A stretch of 64,000 bases of DNA from Ustilago trichophora (GCA_900323505.1 OOIN01000043.1:744001-808000), one strand, 5' to 3'; shown: positions 30,925 through 42,383, counted from the stretch's first letter. Notes: generated by a model from the sequence alone, not told the origin. Numbers and translations are program-made.

Positions 30925-33900
30925 CTACCCTCGCAACTCGTGCCAGCCGGGAGCATCCAACACAAACCCCTCCTTCGACTCGCCAGTCATGACATGCCCA
31001 ACCTCGAGCTCCAAATTTCCCCTCGGATCCCACTCCCACTCTTCGTCTTGATCTAAGAGCCACACCGAGACTCCGACCTCATTTCGCCCCTGCAAATCGA
31101 TCACCCCGCTATGAACCGGGAAGACCAGCTGCGGGCCCAAGTTGTTGACATACTTGCCCACCTGCCAACCATTCACATAGAGCTGAGCACGGAAGTTGCG
31201 CTCTTCGATCTTTTTGAATTTCAAGTTGAGTCCGATGTCCGTATCTCTTGGCGCATTGAGGTCGAATGTTGTCCTGTAGAACATGACTCTGCTCTTCGTT
31301 TCAGTTGAAAAAGAGGAGTTGAGGGTGGGCCAAGCAGAAAAATCGTAGCCGGGCAAGTGCCAGCCTTTCACTTCGGCGTGGAGGCCGCCTTCATTGAGGG
31401 ATCTGCGGATCTTGTCAGGTGCATTCTCGCCTTTGTGGTTGCCTTGCACTTTCCATGCTATCTTGGGTCCGGATAGGGTACGGGCGCGGAGAGAGGGGAA
31501 ATGGAATCCGACGATGCCACGAGGGAGCTTCACCGCCTCCAAAGCCCTCTTTTCGTCATCGCCCTGTAGTCCGATGGGCAGCTCGCCAGCTTCCATCTCG
31601 ATTCCCATGTGGTCTTGCAGCACTGTCACCACGTTCTCCTCACCCTGCGGCTGGAGTACGTCTTTTGGGATAGAGAAGGTGGCACCCACAGCAGATTTCT
31701 CGCGATCTGCTTCGGCACTACCGAGGTATACCCCATTCAGCCACACGCTAAAGGCGGACGACCGACCGCCTTCCACCTTGGCATAAACATCCTTAGGCCT
31801 TTCTGAGGGTGTCGAGAAATGGCCACGCCAGACAATGTTGTTCGCATGGAAGCCGTACTCAGACGCAAAAAGGATAGCTCCCTGCGTATCGAGAGAGGGG
31901 TCTCGGGTGTAAGGGTTGAATGACCTAGTTTTAGATGCTTTGACCCATTCGCTGTCGTCAAAGTGCAGACGTGCTTCCGGAAGCGAATCCTTCCACCGCC
32001 ACTCCAGACCCGATAGCGTTGGTGGCGACCACTTGAGCGCAGCCTTCGACGGACCTGCCAGAGGGAAGTAGTAGAACCATTCGAGATCCTGTTGCGTCTC
32101 GGCGTCCACCCTGACCCCATTCCAGTACACATGGGTCAGCCCGGGCACGGCGAACATGGTTACATTTGCATCTTGTCCAATCGAGCCCCACAGATGCAGC
32201 GTGTCAAGCGGCTTCTCCGTAGAGCTGTACGTGGCATTGCGCAAAAGATCGACTTGAACGAGGATCACGCTGTCCTCAGAGTATTGGAAGAACCTCTTGA
32301 CCAGGCTTCCGGGTATGCGGCTCTGTTGTACGGCAGAATGCGGGGGGTGGTCGCGGTATCGGGAGGGGGCGGAGAAGTCACGCCGGGTGAAAGAGGTCGG
32401 GGAGAAGTCGAGGACAATATAAGTATGTTCGGAGGTCTTGTACACCACTAGGCGAGACAATTCGTCTTCCACAGCTGGGGGAGGAATGGAACCGCTCGCC
32501 TGCTTGGGATCAGATTTGATATTCGAGTGCCTGCTCTGGATTTCCTCCCACTCCTGTCCTTGCACTTTCTGAGCTCGACCGCCCGAGTTAGCGGTGAACA
32601 CCTCCATACCCGTAAAGTGATTGCCTGGCTCCTCAAGACGGAGCGACCATTCCAGCATCTGATTCGGCCCATAATCAAGAGTGACAAAGACGATGTTGGC
32701 GATCTTGGAGACGCGATAGACATTCGAGGTGCTGAAACGCAACAGCAGTCCACCTGGCAACTTCTGATCGACCGGGATGATGCGGCTATCCCTCCCGTTG
32801 AGGTAGTTGAAAACAGACAGCTCTTCATCGTTCCCACGTCTCTCTCCTACCAGAACCGTCTCTCCCATCGATTCGATTTGGAGCGCGAATTGTACTCTTC
32901 TCGATTCTGTCGTGTTGTCGTACCTCACGACGTAAAATTTGCTCCTCGTCTCGGGATTCTCCAACACCGTTGTGCGGAAGACTTTTGCGTCGACATTCTC
33001 TCGTACATCAATGTCCCATGACTGAGTAATGTTGAAACCTGGTCCGTCGGCGATCTGCTCGGTCATAGCGAGGTCTGGGAAAGTGGAGAGGAAGTTCCCC
33101 TGTCTCTTGAGCTCGGTATACTTGTCAGTCGTCTGCCGGTGCTCGTTTAGCGCTGCGCCGTAGTCGTACGATGTATAGACATCTGGTTCGGCCAGCCCGC
33201 CCCAATTTGTACCGCCGTAGACCATGTATAGCGATAAGAGGGTGACTCTTTGCGCTATCAGTGCCTGGTTGGCGACTCGGGTGAAGCTGGCATTTGTCAT
33301 CCGACCGCAGGCTTCATATCCGGGGCCTCCATAGGGATCATAGCTGCCACCTTGGAATTCGGGGATGTAAAATGGTTGGTCAGGGTTGGTGTCCATGTGG
33401 TATTGCAAGTAATCGTCGCGGAAGGGAACCCAGGTTGTGGGGTGTGAGCAATCGAAGCGCTGTGGATATGAGTCGAGGCCGTAGAGATCGACAAGGTCGA
33501 CAAAGTTGGATTCGCGGCCGGGGTCGTTGTAGGTGATAGGGACGGAGATGCCATTGCGCTTGAGGGCGGCGACGAGCTCGGTCATATAGGCTCGTTCGGC
33601 TTTGCCCGTCTTGTACTCGTTATCCGCTTGGACGAGGATTACGCTGCCTCCCGTGAGATATCCCACCTTGTCCGGATAGTACTCGAGCTGGTGCTTGACC
33701 ACGACCTGAGAAATCGCATCGATATAGGGCTTCCAAGCCCCCTGCCAAGCTGTATCGTTCGTCCTGAGTACAGCATCAATGTTGACCGTCCAAGGCGCCA
33801 TCCCACCCACCGTCGTCTCCGCATTGATGTACGGACCGGGCCTTACAATCACGAATAGCCCTTCTTCTTTGGCTAAGGTCAGAAAGAAATCCAGATCGTT

Positions 33901-34314
33901 GACACCTGTCAGATCGATCGACTCTGGATTCGGCGAAGGCTGTACCAGACCCCAATGCGTGTAGATCGAGACAGTATTGAAGCCCGCCGCGCGGATCTTC
34001 TGCAGCACGTCTCTCCACAAGCTAGGCACAGGTAGGCGCCAGGGGTGGAACTCGGCTGCAAAGACAAAGAGCCTCTGTTGACCGCCAGCCAGCGCCAAGC
34101 TGTACTTGTCAAAGACAATCGCACTGTTGTTGCTCTCGCGGGGAAGGGTCCATTTCTTGGATTGGATCACAGTCGGTCTGTCATACCCTGTCTGCTCGGC
34201 GTGCTGGAAGAAGGATTCGACCGAGAAAGGAGCTTGTGTTGCGATAACTGTGTGAAACAAGGTTGCAAGTCCAGCGGCGAGGCAGCCGGTCAGGGCCGCA
34301 GCAGTCAGCCTCAT
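30925..34314 (-). CDS. Secreted beta-galactosidase, glycoside hydrolase family 35
   Basis: Single exon, 1129 aa. It should release terminal beta-galactose from oligosaccharides or plant-wall galactans outside the cell. A signal peptide is present (MRLTAAALTGCLAAGLATLFHTVIA, cleavage near residue 26). The GH35 barrel covers about residues 60-410, with GFNTVSIYTHWGLVQP, RPGPYINAE, the acid/base Glu233 in VQADNEY, and the nucleophile Glu319 in IPEFQGGSYDPYGG. The Tyr/Trp-rich GGTNWGGL motif follows. The remaining 700 residues fit the beta-sandwich domains of fungal LacA-type enzymes, including jelly-roll motifs YVNGWQVGKYVNNLGPQ and VWLNGVYLG. Many N-glycosylation sequons are visible. The acid/base motif reads ADNEY rather than the commoner ENEY. 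Confidence 0.93.
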   Translation of the reverse strand: MRLTAAALTGCLAAGLATLFHTVIATQAPFSVESFFQHAEQTGYDRPTVIQSKKWTLPRESNNSAIVFDKYSLALAGGQQRLFVFAAEFHPWRLPVPSLWRDVLQKIRAAGFNTVSIYTHWGLVQPSPNPESIDLTGVNDLDFFLTLAKEEGLFVIVRPGPYINAETTVGGMAPWTVNIDAVLRTNDTAWQGAWKPYIDAISQVVVKHQLEYYPDKVGYLTGGSVILVQADNEYKTGKAERAYMTELVAALKRNGISVPITYNDPGRESNFVDLVDLYGLDSYPQRFDCSHPTTWVPFRDDYLQYHMDTNPDQPFYIPEFQGGSYDPYGGPGYEACGRMTNASFTRVANQALIAQRVTLLSLYMVYGGTNWGGLAEPDVYTSYDYGAALNEHRQTTDKYTELKRQGNFLSTFPDLAMTEQIADGPGFNITQSWDIDVRENVDAKVFRTTVLENPETRSKFYVVRYDNTTESRRVQFALQIESMGETVLVGERRGNDEELSVFNYLNGRDSRIIPVDQKLPGGLLLRFSTSNVYRVSKIANIVFVTLDYGPNQMLEWSLRLEEPGNHFTGMEVFTANSGGRAQKVQGQEWEEIQSRHSNIKSDPKQASGSIPPPAVEDELSRLVVYKTSEHTYIVLDFSPTSFTRRDFSAPSRYRDHPPHSAVQQSRIPGSLVKRFFQYSEDSVILVQVDLLRNATYSSTEKPLDTLHLWGSIGQDANVTMFAVPGLTHVYWNGVRVDAETQQDLEWFYYFPLAGPSKAALKWSPPTLSGLEWRWKDSLPEARLHFDDSEWVKASKTRSFNPYTRDPSLDTQGAILFASEYGFHANNIVWRGHFSTPSERPKDVYAKVEGGRSSAFSVWLNGVYLGSAEADREKSAVGATFSIPKDVLQPQGEENVVTVLQDHMGIEMEAGELPIGLQGDDEKRALEAVKLPRGIVGFHFPSLRARTLSGPKIAWKVQGNHKGENAPDKIRRSLNEGGLHAEVKGWHLPGYDFSAWPTLNSSFSTETKSRVMFYRTTFDLNAPRDTDIGLNLKFKKIEERNFRAQLYVNGWQVGKYVNNLGPQLVFPVHSGVIDLQGRNEVGVSVWLLDQDEEWEWDPRGNLELEVGHVMTGESKEGFVLDAPGWHELRG

Positions 34315-35121
34315 GGTTGTGGCCGCGGTACAGGGAAGACCTTGTGGATGCTTCTGGGCTAGTCGCAGTGGTTTGTCCGGCCTTTCCAGCGTCAGGAAAG
34401 TGAGGTCAAGTCAAGAAAGGGAGGAAGCTTGCTCGGGTGCCCTCGAGGTGCAACCTTTCCACAGTGATGCTCTTAACGGTTAGGATTCCAACTAAGACTT
34501 TGCGTAAGTCTTCCGGGCTCGTAATTCCTAGCTGAACAGACAGGCTTGCTTCTCTTGCGATGGCAAGATAAGTTGGCAAGGCAGGGCATGGTCAGTGGTA
34601 CGAACGGGACAAGGCCAAGGCAGACCTGAACCGTGCACAGAGAGTGAAGCGAGTGTGGAGGGAAGCGTGTCAAAAAACGCGTGCATCTGCTGCCCTTCGT
34701 TTTCGCCGAGCCTTTGACCGCCGGCAAGCTGGAATCGGTCGAACATGGCAAGCATAATCCTCTTGAGCAGCACTTTTTGACTGTTCAGTACCTTCACTTT
34801 GAACATGTGCTGGCTTCACCCCGACCGTTGAAAGCTTCTGCAAACGCTGTGTATGAGAAATGCACTTGATTATTCCAGATGACAAAAGGGATGCGTGTTG
34901 CGGTCTGGTGTATGTTACAACGACGCCGAGTACAGACGAAAGGGAAAAGAGACATTGTTTATTATGGCAAGCAGGTGGTCGCGGATGTCGGTCGCACACT
35001 TGGACGCAACAACAGCGCGGATGGCATGACAGATGTGACAGAATGCAAAGAGTATGTCGTCTTGACTGCAGCAAAAGAGATCGAATCAAGCGTTGCAAAG
35101 ACGGACGCTGTGATTTGCCGC
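34315..35121. other. Intergenic, GH35 promoter to HOG1 3' end
   Basis: 807 bp with no gene seen. It should hold the GH35 promoter and the HOG1 3' region. Confidence 0.5.
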
Positions 35122-36472
35122 TTAGTTGTTGACGGGAGGAACGGGGCCCTCGTCCTGGCCCGAGTTGTCAATGTTATGGAAGTCGAGAATCTCCGAGTAC
35201 ATCATGACCTTCCATGTGTCGACAGGCAGGTCAGCGTCGTTGAAGGACCAGTCGAATGCCTCTTCGGCCTCGGGCTCGTCGGTGGGGTCGTGGTAAGGGG
35301 CGAGGTATGGATGCGCGAGCGCTTCGGCGGCGCTGATTCGTGTTCTAGGGTCAAAGACAAGCATCTTTTCGAGCAGATCCAATGCCATGGGGTCAGCGTT
35401 CTTGAACTTTTGCGAGAAGGGGACACGCTCGCGCTTGGGCAACGACTGGACGAATCGGAGCGTGTTTTCCGAGCAGATGGTCTTGATGACCTCGTCTGGT
35501 GGAGTGCCGAGCAGCTCGGTGATGATTGAGAACTGGTTGACGTGGTCCTTGCCTGGGAAGAGAGGTTTGCCCTCGAGCATCTCGGCAAAGATGCATCCGG
35601 CGCTCCAAACGTCGACGGCGACATCGTACTTTTGCCAAGTGAGCATGATTTCAGGAGCACGGTAGTATCGTGTGCTGACGTAACCGGTCATCTGAGGGTC
35701 CTGAATACGAGCGAGACCGAAGTCGCAGATCTTGAGATCGCAGTTTTCGTTGACGAGAATGTTGCTTGGCTTCAAGTCACGGTGGACGACGCCTGCCGAG
35801 TGGACGTACTTGAGACCTCGGAGGATCTGGTACAAGAAGTATTGGATGAACTGCTTCTCAAGCGGTCGGCTGGTGAGCAGTCGGTGAAGATCGGTACCAA
35901 GGAGCTCGGTGACAAAGTAGCTGTGCGAGTAGCAGAAAAGGAAAGCCCAGAATCGAAATGTCGTGTCAGCAGCCTTGTCCATGAGAAAAACAGCAGATTC
36001 TACCGTTTGAGCTTCCATTCAGCTACAGCAGCATGCTGTCTCTTGCAGAGCAATACTCACATGTCCTCAAGAGGCGAGATGAAGATATCGCTGAGGCTGA
36101 TGATCTGTTGTGCGAGAGACGGGAACAAACGAGAAGAGAGTCAGATGGGTATTTGGATCAGCAAGTACCGCTTTCAATGCTGCCCTGATCGGAAATCGGC
36201 AGCAGGAGAGCAGAAGCGCAGAAGCGAAGAATACGCACGTTCTCATGACGAATGTGCTTGAGGAGTTTGAGCTCTCGGTAGGTACGCTTGGAGAGAACGG
36301 GGGTGGAGAAGGGCTTCATGATCTTCTTGATGGCCACCGAGGTGTTTGTGAGCTGGTCATTTGCGGAGCAGACGAGACCGAAGGCACCCATTCCAACGGG
36401 TTGCAAATCGACATATCGGGTGGTGACCTCAAAGACGGTACCGAAGATGGAGAGCTTGACGAAATCAGCCAT
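35122..36472 (-). CDS. HOG1: HOG1, stress-activated MAP kinase (p38 type)
   Basis: Three exons: 36472-36239, 36104-36061 (44 nt) and 35920-35122; 358 aa. Splice sites: AAC|GTGCGT, ACAACAG|ATC, GACAT|GTGAGT and GCACAG|CTA. Hog1 is the terminal MAP kinase of the osmotic and oxidative stress cascade, acting in cytoplasm and nucleus. Motifs: Gly-loop GMGAFG (residues 27-32), VAIKK with catalytic Lys49, HRDLKPSN (139-146), DFGLA, and the dual-phosphorylation site Thr171-Gly-Tyr173; the TGY (rather than TEY) loop defines the Hog1/p38 class. The N-terminus [20 protein letters not shown] is typical of fungal Hog1. The C-terminus has an acidic common-docking region ([14 protein letters not shown]). 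The upstream region is long and purine/pyrimidine biased. Confidence 0.97.
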
Positions 36473-37995
36473 TTTGGAGAAGAAGTGTTGCTACAGAAAC
36501 GACGAGAGGAACTGAAGCGGATGGAAAGAGAACGCAAACTGCAATCGAGTCGGCGCGGCGGTGCTTGACGGACACGTCGAGTGGTAGAGTACTATGGGAA
36601 GCAGCTAGAACAAGGACACGAAACAGGATCTAGGGACGCGAACGGTGACGCTTTGTGCAAACCAAGGGAATCAAGCTGTTGCAGCAAATTGCAGAGACAA
36701 GTTGAGATGGATACGTAGAGATGCTCGAAAGCGGTAGCAAATCGTTGGCGATCGATGCACGTTGAGCGAAGTGGCACGAGGTGTGGCAAGCAGAAGGAAG
36801 CTTGTGCGAGAGCGGATGAAGCACCAGGAGGGTCTGGTTTAGGAGACACGGACGAAAGTGGTGAGGTGGATGAGGAGGATGAGGTGGATGAGGAGGAGGA
36901 GGAGAAGGAGCTTGAGGAAGGGAGATTGTTTGGATGGCGTGAGAGGGTTTGAAGGGCCACGCGGCAAAGAATGGATGGAGAGTGAGAAAGGGAGAGTCTC
37001 GACTAAGGCAGACGTTGACGGTGAAGATGGATGGTCGTGGTGGAGGTGGAAAGGGATGAGGCGGCGTGCAGAGCAAGTTTGATTTGTGTCTGTGTATGTG
37101 TGTGATTGTGTCTGGTGGCAATAGGCGAGCTGCGAGGCCAAAGGGACAAGGAGGAGGAGGAGAAGCGAAGAGGTGCAGAGAGAGGCAGAGGTAGAGACAG
37201 AGGCGATGTCAAGCGGACGGACTGACCAAATGGATGAGACGAACACTCGACAGACGGCACAACGGCCCAGGCGTCGCTCGCTTCTCACACAGTCAGACTG
37301 AGCTGCTGCCTCCTGTTGGTTTTGGTCGATGTGCACTGACGCGCTCAACTGCAGGCGTCTGCTCGAGATTGGCAAACGGAAAAGGCAAAAAACAAGAAGA
37401 AAAATAAATGTCCCATAAGATAATTTCAAGATTCGAGTGGATCTGCTTGCTCTTACTACATTTTGTCTCCGCAGCAGGTCTATCATTTGGCTATGACAGG
37501 CACCAAGCGGGAGGGTTGTTTCCGTAGCCTTACACAGAGGCTTGCTGGCTGAGGCAGCTCAAAGCGAAAGCGGCAGGGCGCGTACCTATACAGTGTAGAT
37601 CAAAGGGCTCGCAACCTTTCAAGATGACCACGAGAGGCGGAGCTTGGGGCTTTTCTGCGAGTCAATGGTAAGCAGAAAGATGGAAACGCCCAAGCCAAGC
37701 CCAAATGAACGGCTAAGCGGACGCAAGCGGTGGAACCACCAGAAGAGAGAGAAAAGAGGCAGTCAGCCAGTAAGGAGCGAGCCTGATCGTGACACGCGCG
37801 TACCAAAATACACACACAAACACCACAAACTAAGGAGACGCATGGGCGAGCACGAGTCTGTCAAACTCGAGAGCGACGCTGAAAGGATGACAGACCCGCT
37901 ACTCTACACTTAGCGGAGCGAAAAGAGCCCGCTGTCGAAATGCCCAGTTCCCATGTGCGGTGTGATTCATCTGAGCATCTTGATGGAAAAAAATA

Positions 37996-38027
<32 letters not shown>

Positions 38028-39173
38028 CAAACAAAAATCGACTCTTTGAAAATTGTGCCTCGGATTTGGAGCCCCAGCAAGAGTCACACCCATCAGCTGG
38101 ATTGCTGCTTTCTCTTGCACACCAGTCCGACCAGCTCTGAATTGTATTATACAAAGAATCTTGATTCTCTGAAAGGGAAGAAGGTCGAGGTCAAGTAGAA
38201 GAGAGGAGACGAGAGAAGAGGGGAGATTTGCTGCCACCACTGGGGCCCAAGCGAGCCAGTCAGGGTTCTCAAGAAGACTCGGTCTTGTGTACTGTAGATG
38301 TGTGCAAATCAAGGATCGTGGAAAATGAACCCCTGGTGGCGTGGCGTAGCGAGACTTCAGGCGAGGCCAGGCGAGGAATTGCTATCGCTCTCATTGCCAA
38401 CTCGGGACACAGTTGTTGTACTGCTTGCCAGCATCAATGCTTCACCACAACTTGGAATCCAAAGTATCATATTCTGTATTTGTCGGAGAGTAAAGAGAAG
38501 AAGCCAAACATCCCTCTACAGAATGAGATTTGGGCGATCCTGGAAGCCTCGGTTGGTCCGCATCGTTCAAGGCAGATGAATGTCGTCACTGTGCTTTTCC
38601 ATGTGTAACCCGACGCGGCCCATTTTCAATTTTTGCAAACAGAAAGACCGACGATCGGCGGCTGCACCCCAACCTTCCGCCCTTCGAGTCTCGCACGAGA
38701 GTCAATTTCGATTTCCTCCACCTTCAAGAGCTGCATGGAAGTCAGGAGTCGAGAGTGCTGTGTGCGGTGATATTTGCGGGGGATGGAAGTTGGACAAAAC
38801 CGGATCGGGCCACCAAGTCTAGACTGTCACACACACGCATGGTCCAAGTCCCATCGATGCGTAATGTCACCTCCTGCCATTTCGTCAACTCCATCAACTT
38901 GACACTCAGCCAACTCGATCAGTTCTTCCTACGATTTCGCTCACACAACACACCATCCCTATCTCCAGTAACCGCAGCTGTCTTCACCTGATCCTCATCG
39001 TCGTCGTCCCTCGTTTGCAGACTCGCACAGTCATTTTCCCAGAACAAGCGAGAAAATACGCGATCATTACCGCCGGCTAGCACACACTCTCCTCCAAGGA
39101 ATCTGCCTTCGTACGTTGAGAGCCAATCCTTCCCGTCGAACGTTTACCTGCCTCTTCGATATCCTTGGAAACC
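36473..39173. other. Long divergent intergenic region, HOG1 and SYP1
   Basis: 2.7 kb, the longest gene-free stretch here. Near HOG1 it has a GGATGA/GGAGGA-rich purine tract (about 36855-36920), which is CT-rich on the HOG1 strand and could lie in the HOG1 leader. A pure A30 run is at 37997-38026. Open frames inside are short and show no family signature. Confidence 0.55.
37997..38026 (+). repeat. Poly(A)30 homopolymer
   Basis: Thirty A bases, intergenic, preceded by an A-rich segment; no flanking gene copy or target-site duplication was noticed that would mark a retro-insertion. Confidence 0.85.
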
Positions 39174-41915
39174 ATGGCGGAATCTAACCCGGGCGCGGCA
39201 TTCGCGCCAAACGCATACGCAAATGCATTCGTACCCGGCAAGCCTCGCGACTCGGCCAACCTCATCCAGCAACGACTCCGCAAAGCCAAACAATTCAACG
39301 AAGAGCTTGCAGACTACTTTGCTGCCCGTCGCGAGCTCGAAGAGACCTACCTCAAACAGCTTCAAAAGATCTCCAAACGCAACTTCCTCTCCGACCCTTC
39401 CTCCATCCCGCCCGGCTATGCACCTGTCTATGAACGTCTGGTCCAAGAGCTTGCCGAGGTGGCAAGCGCACATGGCGAGCTCGAAAGGCGCATCGCAGAA
39501 GACTGCGAGGGCCCCATCCGCAATGCTAGCTCCAAAGGCGAGTGGAGCCGAATCAAGGAGCACGATGACTCTCTCGCCAACACACTGCGCGAACTCAACT
39601 CGCTAGAATCGCAGCTTCAAAAGGATCAGAAGAAGCTCGAGGGCGCTTCCTCCAAGAAGGCGTCTCAGGCCAATGCAAAAGTACAAGAGACTGAGCGATC
39701 CATAGCCCAGACCATGGAGATCTGGGAAACAGAAGCTCCCTTTGCCTTTGAAGCATACCAGCGCATCGATGCACAGCGCCTCGAGTTGCTCAAGGAGACC
39801 GTGGCCAAATTCGAGACGGCCCAGAGCGACGCTGCACAGCGCATCATGTCGAGCTCTGAAAAGACAATGCAAGAATGCCTCACCTTTGATACCCAGGCCG
39901 ACATGCAGGACTTTATCCTCAAGAACGGCATCGTCGGCGGAGGAGCAACTCGCAACGCAAGAGCAACAACTTCGCGTCCTACCGGCCCTGCGCCTTCAGG
40001 AGGTCTCAATCGCCAGTCTTCCATCGCCAGTCGCAGCATCAGCAGCCGCACCGGCGCCGATAACACTGCACGTGGCAGGACCAACGGTGCAGGCATGGGC
40101 GAGTTTGGCGCATCTACCACGTCGATTCATTCGGCCGATCGCACCATGGGCAGCCAACACGATGCCACTCCCAGCAAGTCGGCCGGTTCCACCTTCAAGA
40201 ATGCTTTCAGTCGATTCGGACGTGGTCGTTCCAACAAGGATGCCAGCAACACGCAAACAACGTATGGTGGTTTGCCAGACGAGCCAGCTGACTCTTCCTT
40301 TTCATCCATGACTCGAAGCGGCACTGTCCGACAAAACTCGATAGCACCACCAGCCAGCTCATCTTCGCGCAACGCCGCAGCGCTTTCCGGTGGCGATGAT
40401 TCGATCGACTCGATGGCTCCAGGCTTGGGCGGTGGCTTGATGGCACCACTCACTCCATCTACCGCGCCGGCAAGGAAGAATTCGGCTACCGTTCCAGCTG
40501 CTGCCCCTGCATCTCGTGCGACTCCTTCCTCCAACGCTGCGCCACTCGTTGACTCGGAAGGATACTCGATTCCTCCACCTGATCGCAAGCCTTGGGAGGC
40601 TGGTGCTGTCGGTGGTACCGCTGCCGGTTCATCTCTCATGGATGATGACAATGACAATGATGACTCGCGCGATACTTTTGACAGCACACTGAACAACCGT
40701 GTCAGCACCATGAACATTAGTAGCCAACCCATCACCGAAGATGCCTCCAAAGACAAGGCTGCCCTCGATCGCATGAAGTCGACGCTCCTCTCGAGCGGCC
40801 CGCCCTCGCGTCGCGGCACAACACGACGCGATCGCAGGGATGTACGCAACACCACCTACAACCCAGCTTTCGCCGTAGTCGGCTCCGGCGACGAGAGCAG
40901 GTTGAGCCAGTTTGGTACTCTTACCGCCTCGCCTCAGACCAGCGTTCCGGGATCGCCCTCGACCTTTGGCCCTCAGAGCACCTTTACCGGCACAGCTGGC
41001 GTTGGGCGACACCGCACCCAAAGCATCGCCTCGGTCTCGTCGTCGACAACCAACAACAACCCGTTTGAAAACAGCTCTTCCGCCTCGCCCATCAAGGCTT
41101 CGCTTAGCGAGCGTGTCAACGTCATCTTTGTGGGTAGGGAGATCTCCAAGGTTATGGTTGTTGGCGAGCTCAGTGTTGCAGTCGGGTCAAACCTGGGTGC
41201 TGCTGCTTTGGGTAAGCCGTTACATATCCGCATTGAGGCGTTCGAGCAGCTCGAGAAGGCAGCACCCAATCCGGCTTTCCTCAAAGCTGTACCTGGGGGT
41301 TCTACACCGGGGGAGTACCTGTTGGATATCAAGTCGCTACTCGAGCAGGGTGTTGGATCTGGCTTGCCTGGAAGTGGGGCACAAGCAGTGGTGCTCAAGT
41401 ACCAGTTGCACATTTCCGATTCTCGCAAAGAGGAATACGTTCCACTTTCCCTGCAAGCGCAATGGAGATGCGAGCCTCATCAGACATCCTTCCTCATGAC
41501 CTACTCGCCCAATCCCAACTGCCGATTCTCGGCTGTCCCAACTGAAGGTCCCGCCGTTCTGCAAGACCTTCAATTTGCAGTGCAGATCCAACCTTCCAAC
41601 GTGACCAACATCATGTCCAAGCCGACTGCCACGTTTGTCTCGGAGACAAAGAGTCTATTCTGGAAGATCAACGAGAATCTCTCTCTGCTGCCCTCTTCTG
41701 CTGGAGAGGTCAACAAGCTCTTGGCAAGATGTCAGATTCAAGGCGCACAGACGGTGCCTACACCTGTACATTTGAAGTGGAGAATCTTGGGTAAAACCAT
41801 CAGTACTTTGGGCATTACTACGGTCGAAGATGCCGAAAGTGTAGTAGCAGGAGGAGCAAAGATCGAGGAGGTTGTGAGATCGTGTACTGCTGGCAAGTTT
41901 ATTGCCTCGCCTTGA
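39174..41915 (+). CDS. SYP1: SYP1/FCHo-type F-BAR endocytic adaptor
   Basis: Single exon, 913 aa. Syp1/FCHo proteins bind curved plasma membrane and cargo at the start of clathrin-mediated endocytosis, with Ede1/Eps15. The F-BAR domain spans about residues 20-255 (LIQQRLRKAKQFNEELADYFAARRELEETYLKQLQKIS), all helical. Residues 260-640 are a Ser/Thr/Pro-rich linker with an NPF tripeptide near 629-631 that could bind EH domains of Ede1. The C-terminal mu-homology domain (about 648-913) begins RVNVIFVGREISKVMVVGEL and ends TTVEDAESVVAGGAKIEEVVRSCTAGKF. The start ATG at 39174 has a good context (ACCATGG); an in-frame TTG nine bases upstream is ignored. Confidence 0.93.
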   Translation: MAESNPGAAFAPNAYANAFVPGKPRDSANLIQQRLRKAKQFNEELADYFAARRELEETYLKQLQKISKRNFLSDPSSIPPGYAPVYERLVQELAEVASAHGELERRIAEDCEGPIRNASSKGEWSRIKEHDDSLANTLRELNSLESQLQKDQKKLEGASSKKASQANAKVQETERSIAQTMEIWETEAPFAFEAYQRIDAQRLELLKETVAKFETAQSDAAQRIMSSSEKTMQECLTFDTQADMQDFILKNGIVGGGATRNARATTSRPTGPAPSGGLNRQSSIASRSISSRTGADNTARGRTNGAGMGEFGASTTSIHSADRTMGSQHDATPSKSAGSTFKNAFSRFGRGRSNKDASNTQTTYGGLPDEPADSSFSSMTRSGTVRQNSIAPPASSSSRNAAALSGGDDSIDSMAPGLGGGLMAPLTPSTAPARKNSATVPAAAPASRATPSSNAAPLVDSEGYSIPPPDRKPWEAGAVGGTAAGSSLMDDDNDNDDSRDTFDSTLNNRVSTMNISSQPITEDASKDKAALDRMKSTLLSSGPPSRRGTTRRDRRDVRNTTYNPAFAVVGSGDESRLSQFGTLTASPQTSVPGSPSTFGPQSTFTGTAGVGRHRTQSIASVSSSTTNNNPFENSSSASPIKASLSERVNVIFVGREISKVMVVGELSVAVGSNLGAAALGKPLHIRIEAFEQLEKAAPNPAFLKAVPGGSTPGEYLLDIKSLLEQGVGSGLPGSGAQAVVLKYQLHISDSRKEEYVPLSLQAQWRCEPHQTSFLMTYSPNPNCRFSAVPTEGPAVLQDLQFAVQIQPSNVTNIMSKPTATFVSETKSLFWKINENLSLLPSSAGEVNKLLARCQIQGAQTVPTPVHLKWRILGKTISTLGITTVEDAESVVAGGAKIEEVVRSCTAGKFIASP

Positions 41916-42350
41916 GGTCTTTTCATTCTGGGAGGAATCATTTGTTTGTTCTTGCTATGATCATTCCTTTCTGTCTTTTATTTTTGTGTCATGGAATAAT
42001 TTATCAGCCTTCATTTTTTTACTGATTCATGATTCTCCCAGTCGTCTGTGATGCGTGCGGTTGCAGAAGCAGTCCCGAACCGGCAAAGTCCTCAAGAGCA
42101 GCCTCTCTCAAGACCCACACAAACATCAAATTTAGCACAGGCGCAAAAGTCAGAAGGTTACATGAAATGGAAGTATATTTGATCATACTATTGCCAAAAA
42201 TCGCAAGGAGGAAGATAGAAACAAAGTCGGTGAGGGATGATGAGTCAAGACGAGCAAGTTATGCTTGCTTCCCATGAAAAGGGAAAGGGGATGGGACTAT
42301 TTTTTTGTTACAGGCCTAGGCACGGGATTGTGCCTTGAACTCTGCTGATG

Positions 42351-42381
<31 letters not shown>
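41916..42381. other. Convergent 3' region, SYP1 and eIF2-gamma
   Basis: 466 bp between convergent genes. It ends in a T31 run that touches the eIF2-gamma stop codon. Confidence 0.55.

Positions 42382-42383
<2 letters not shown>
42353..42383 (+). repeat. Poly(T)31 touching the eIF2-gamma stop codon
   Basis: T31 on the plus strand, meaning that on the coding (minus) strand the TAA stop runs directly into A29. Two T bases of the tract are part of the stop codon. Confidence 0.85.

Noticed and set aside
37997..38026. Poly(A)30 as the end of a retrotransposed gene or LINE
   Set aside because: No coding remnant or target-site duplication was noticed next to it; it looks like a simple homopolymer.
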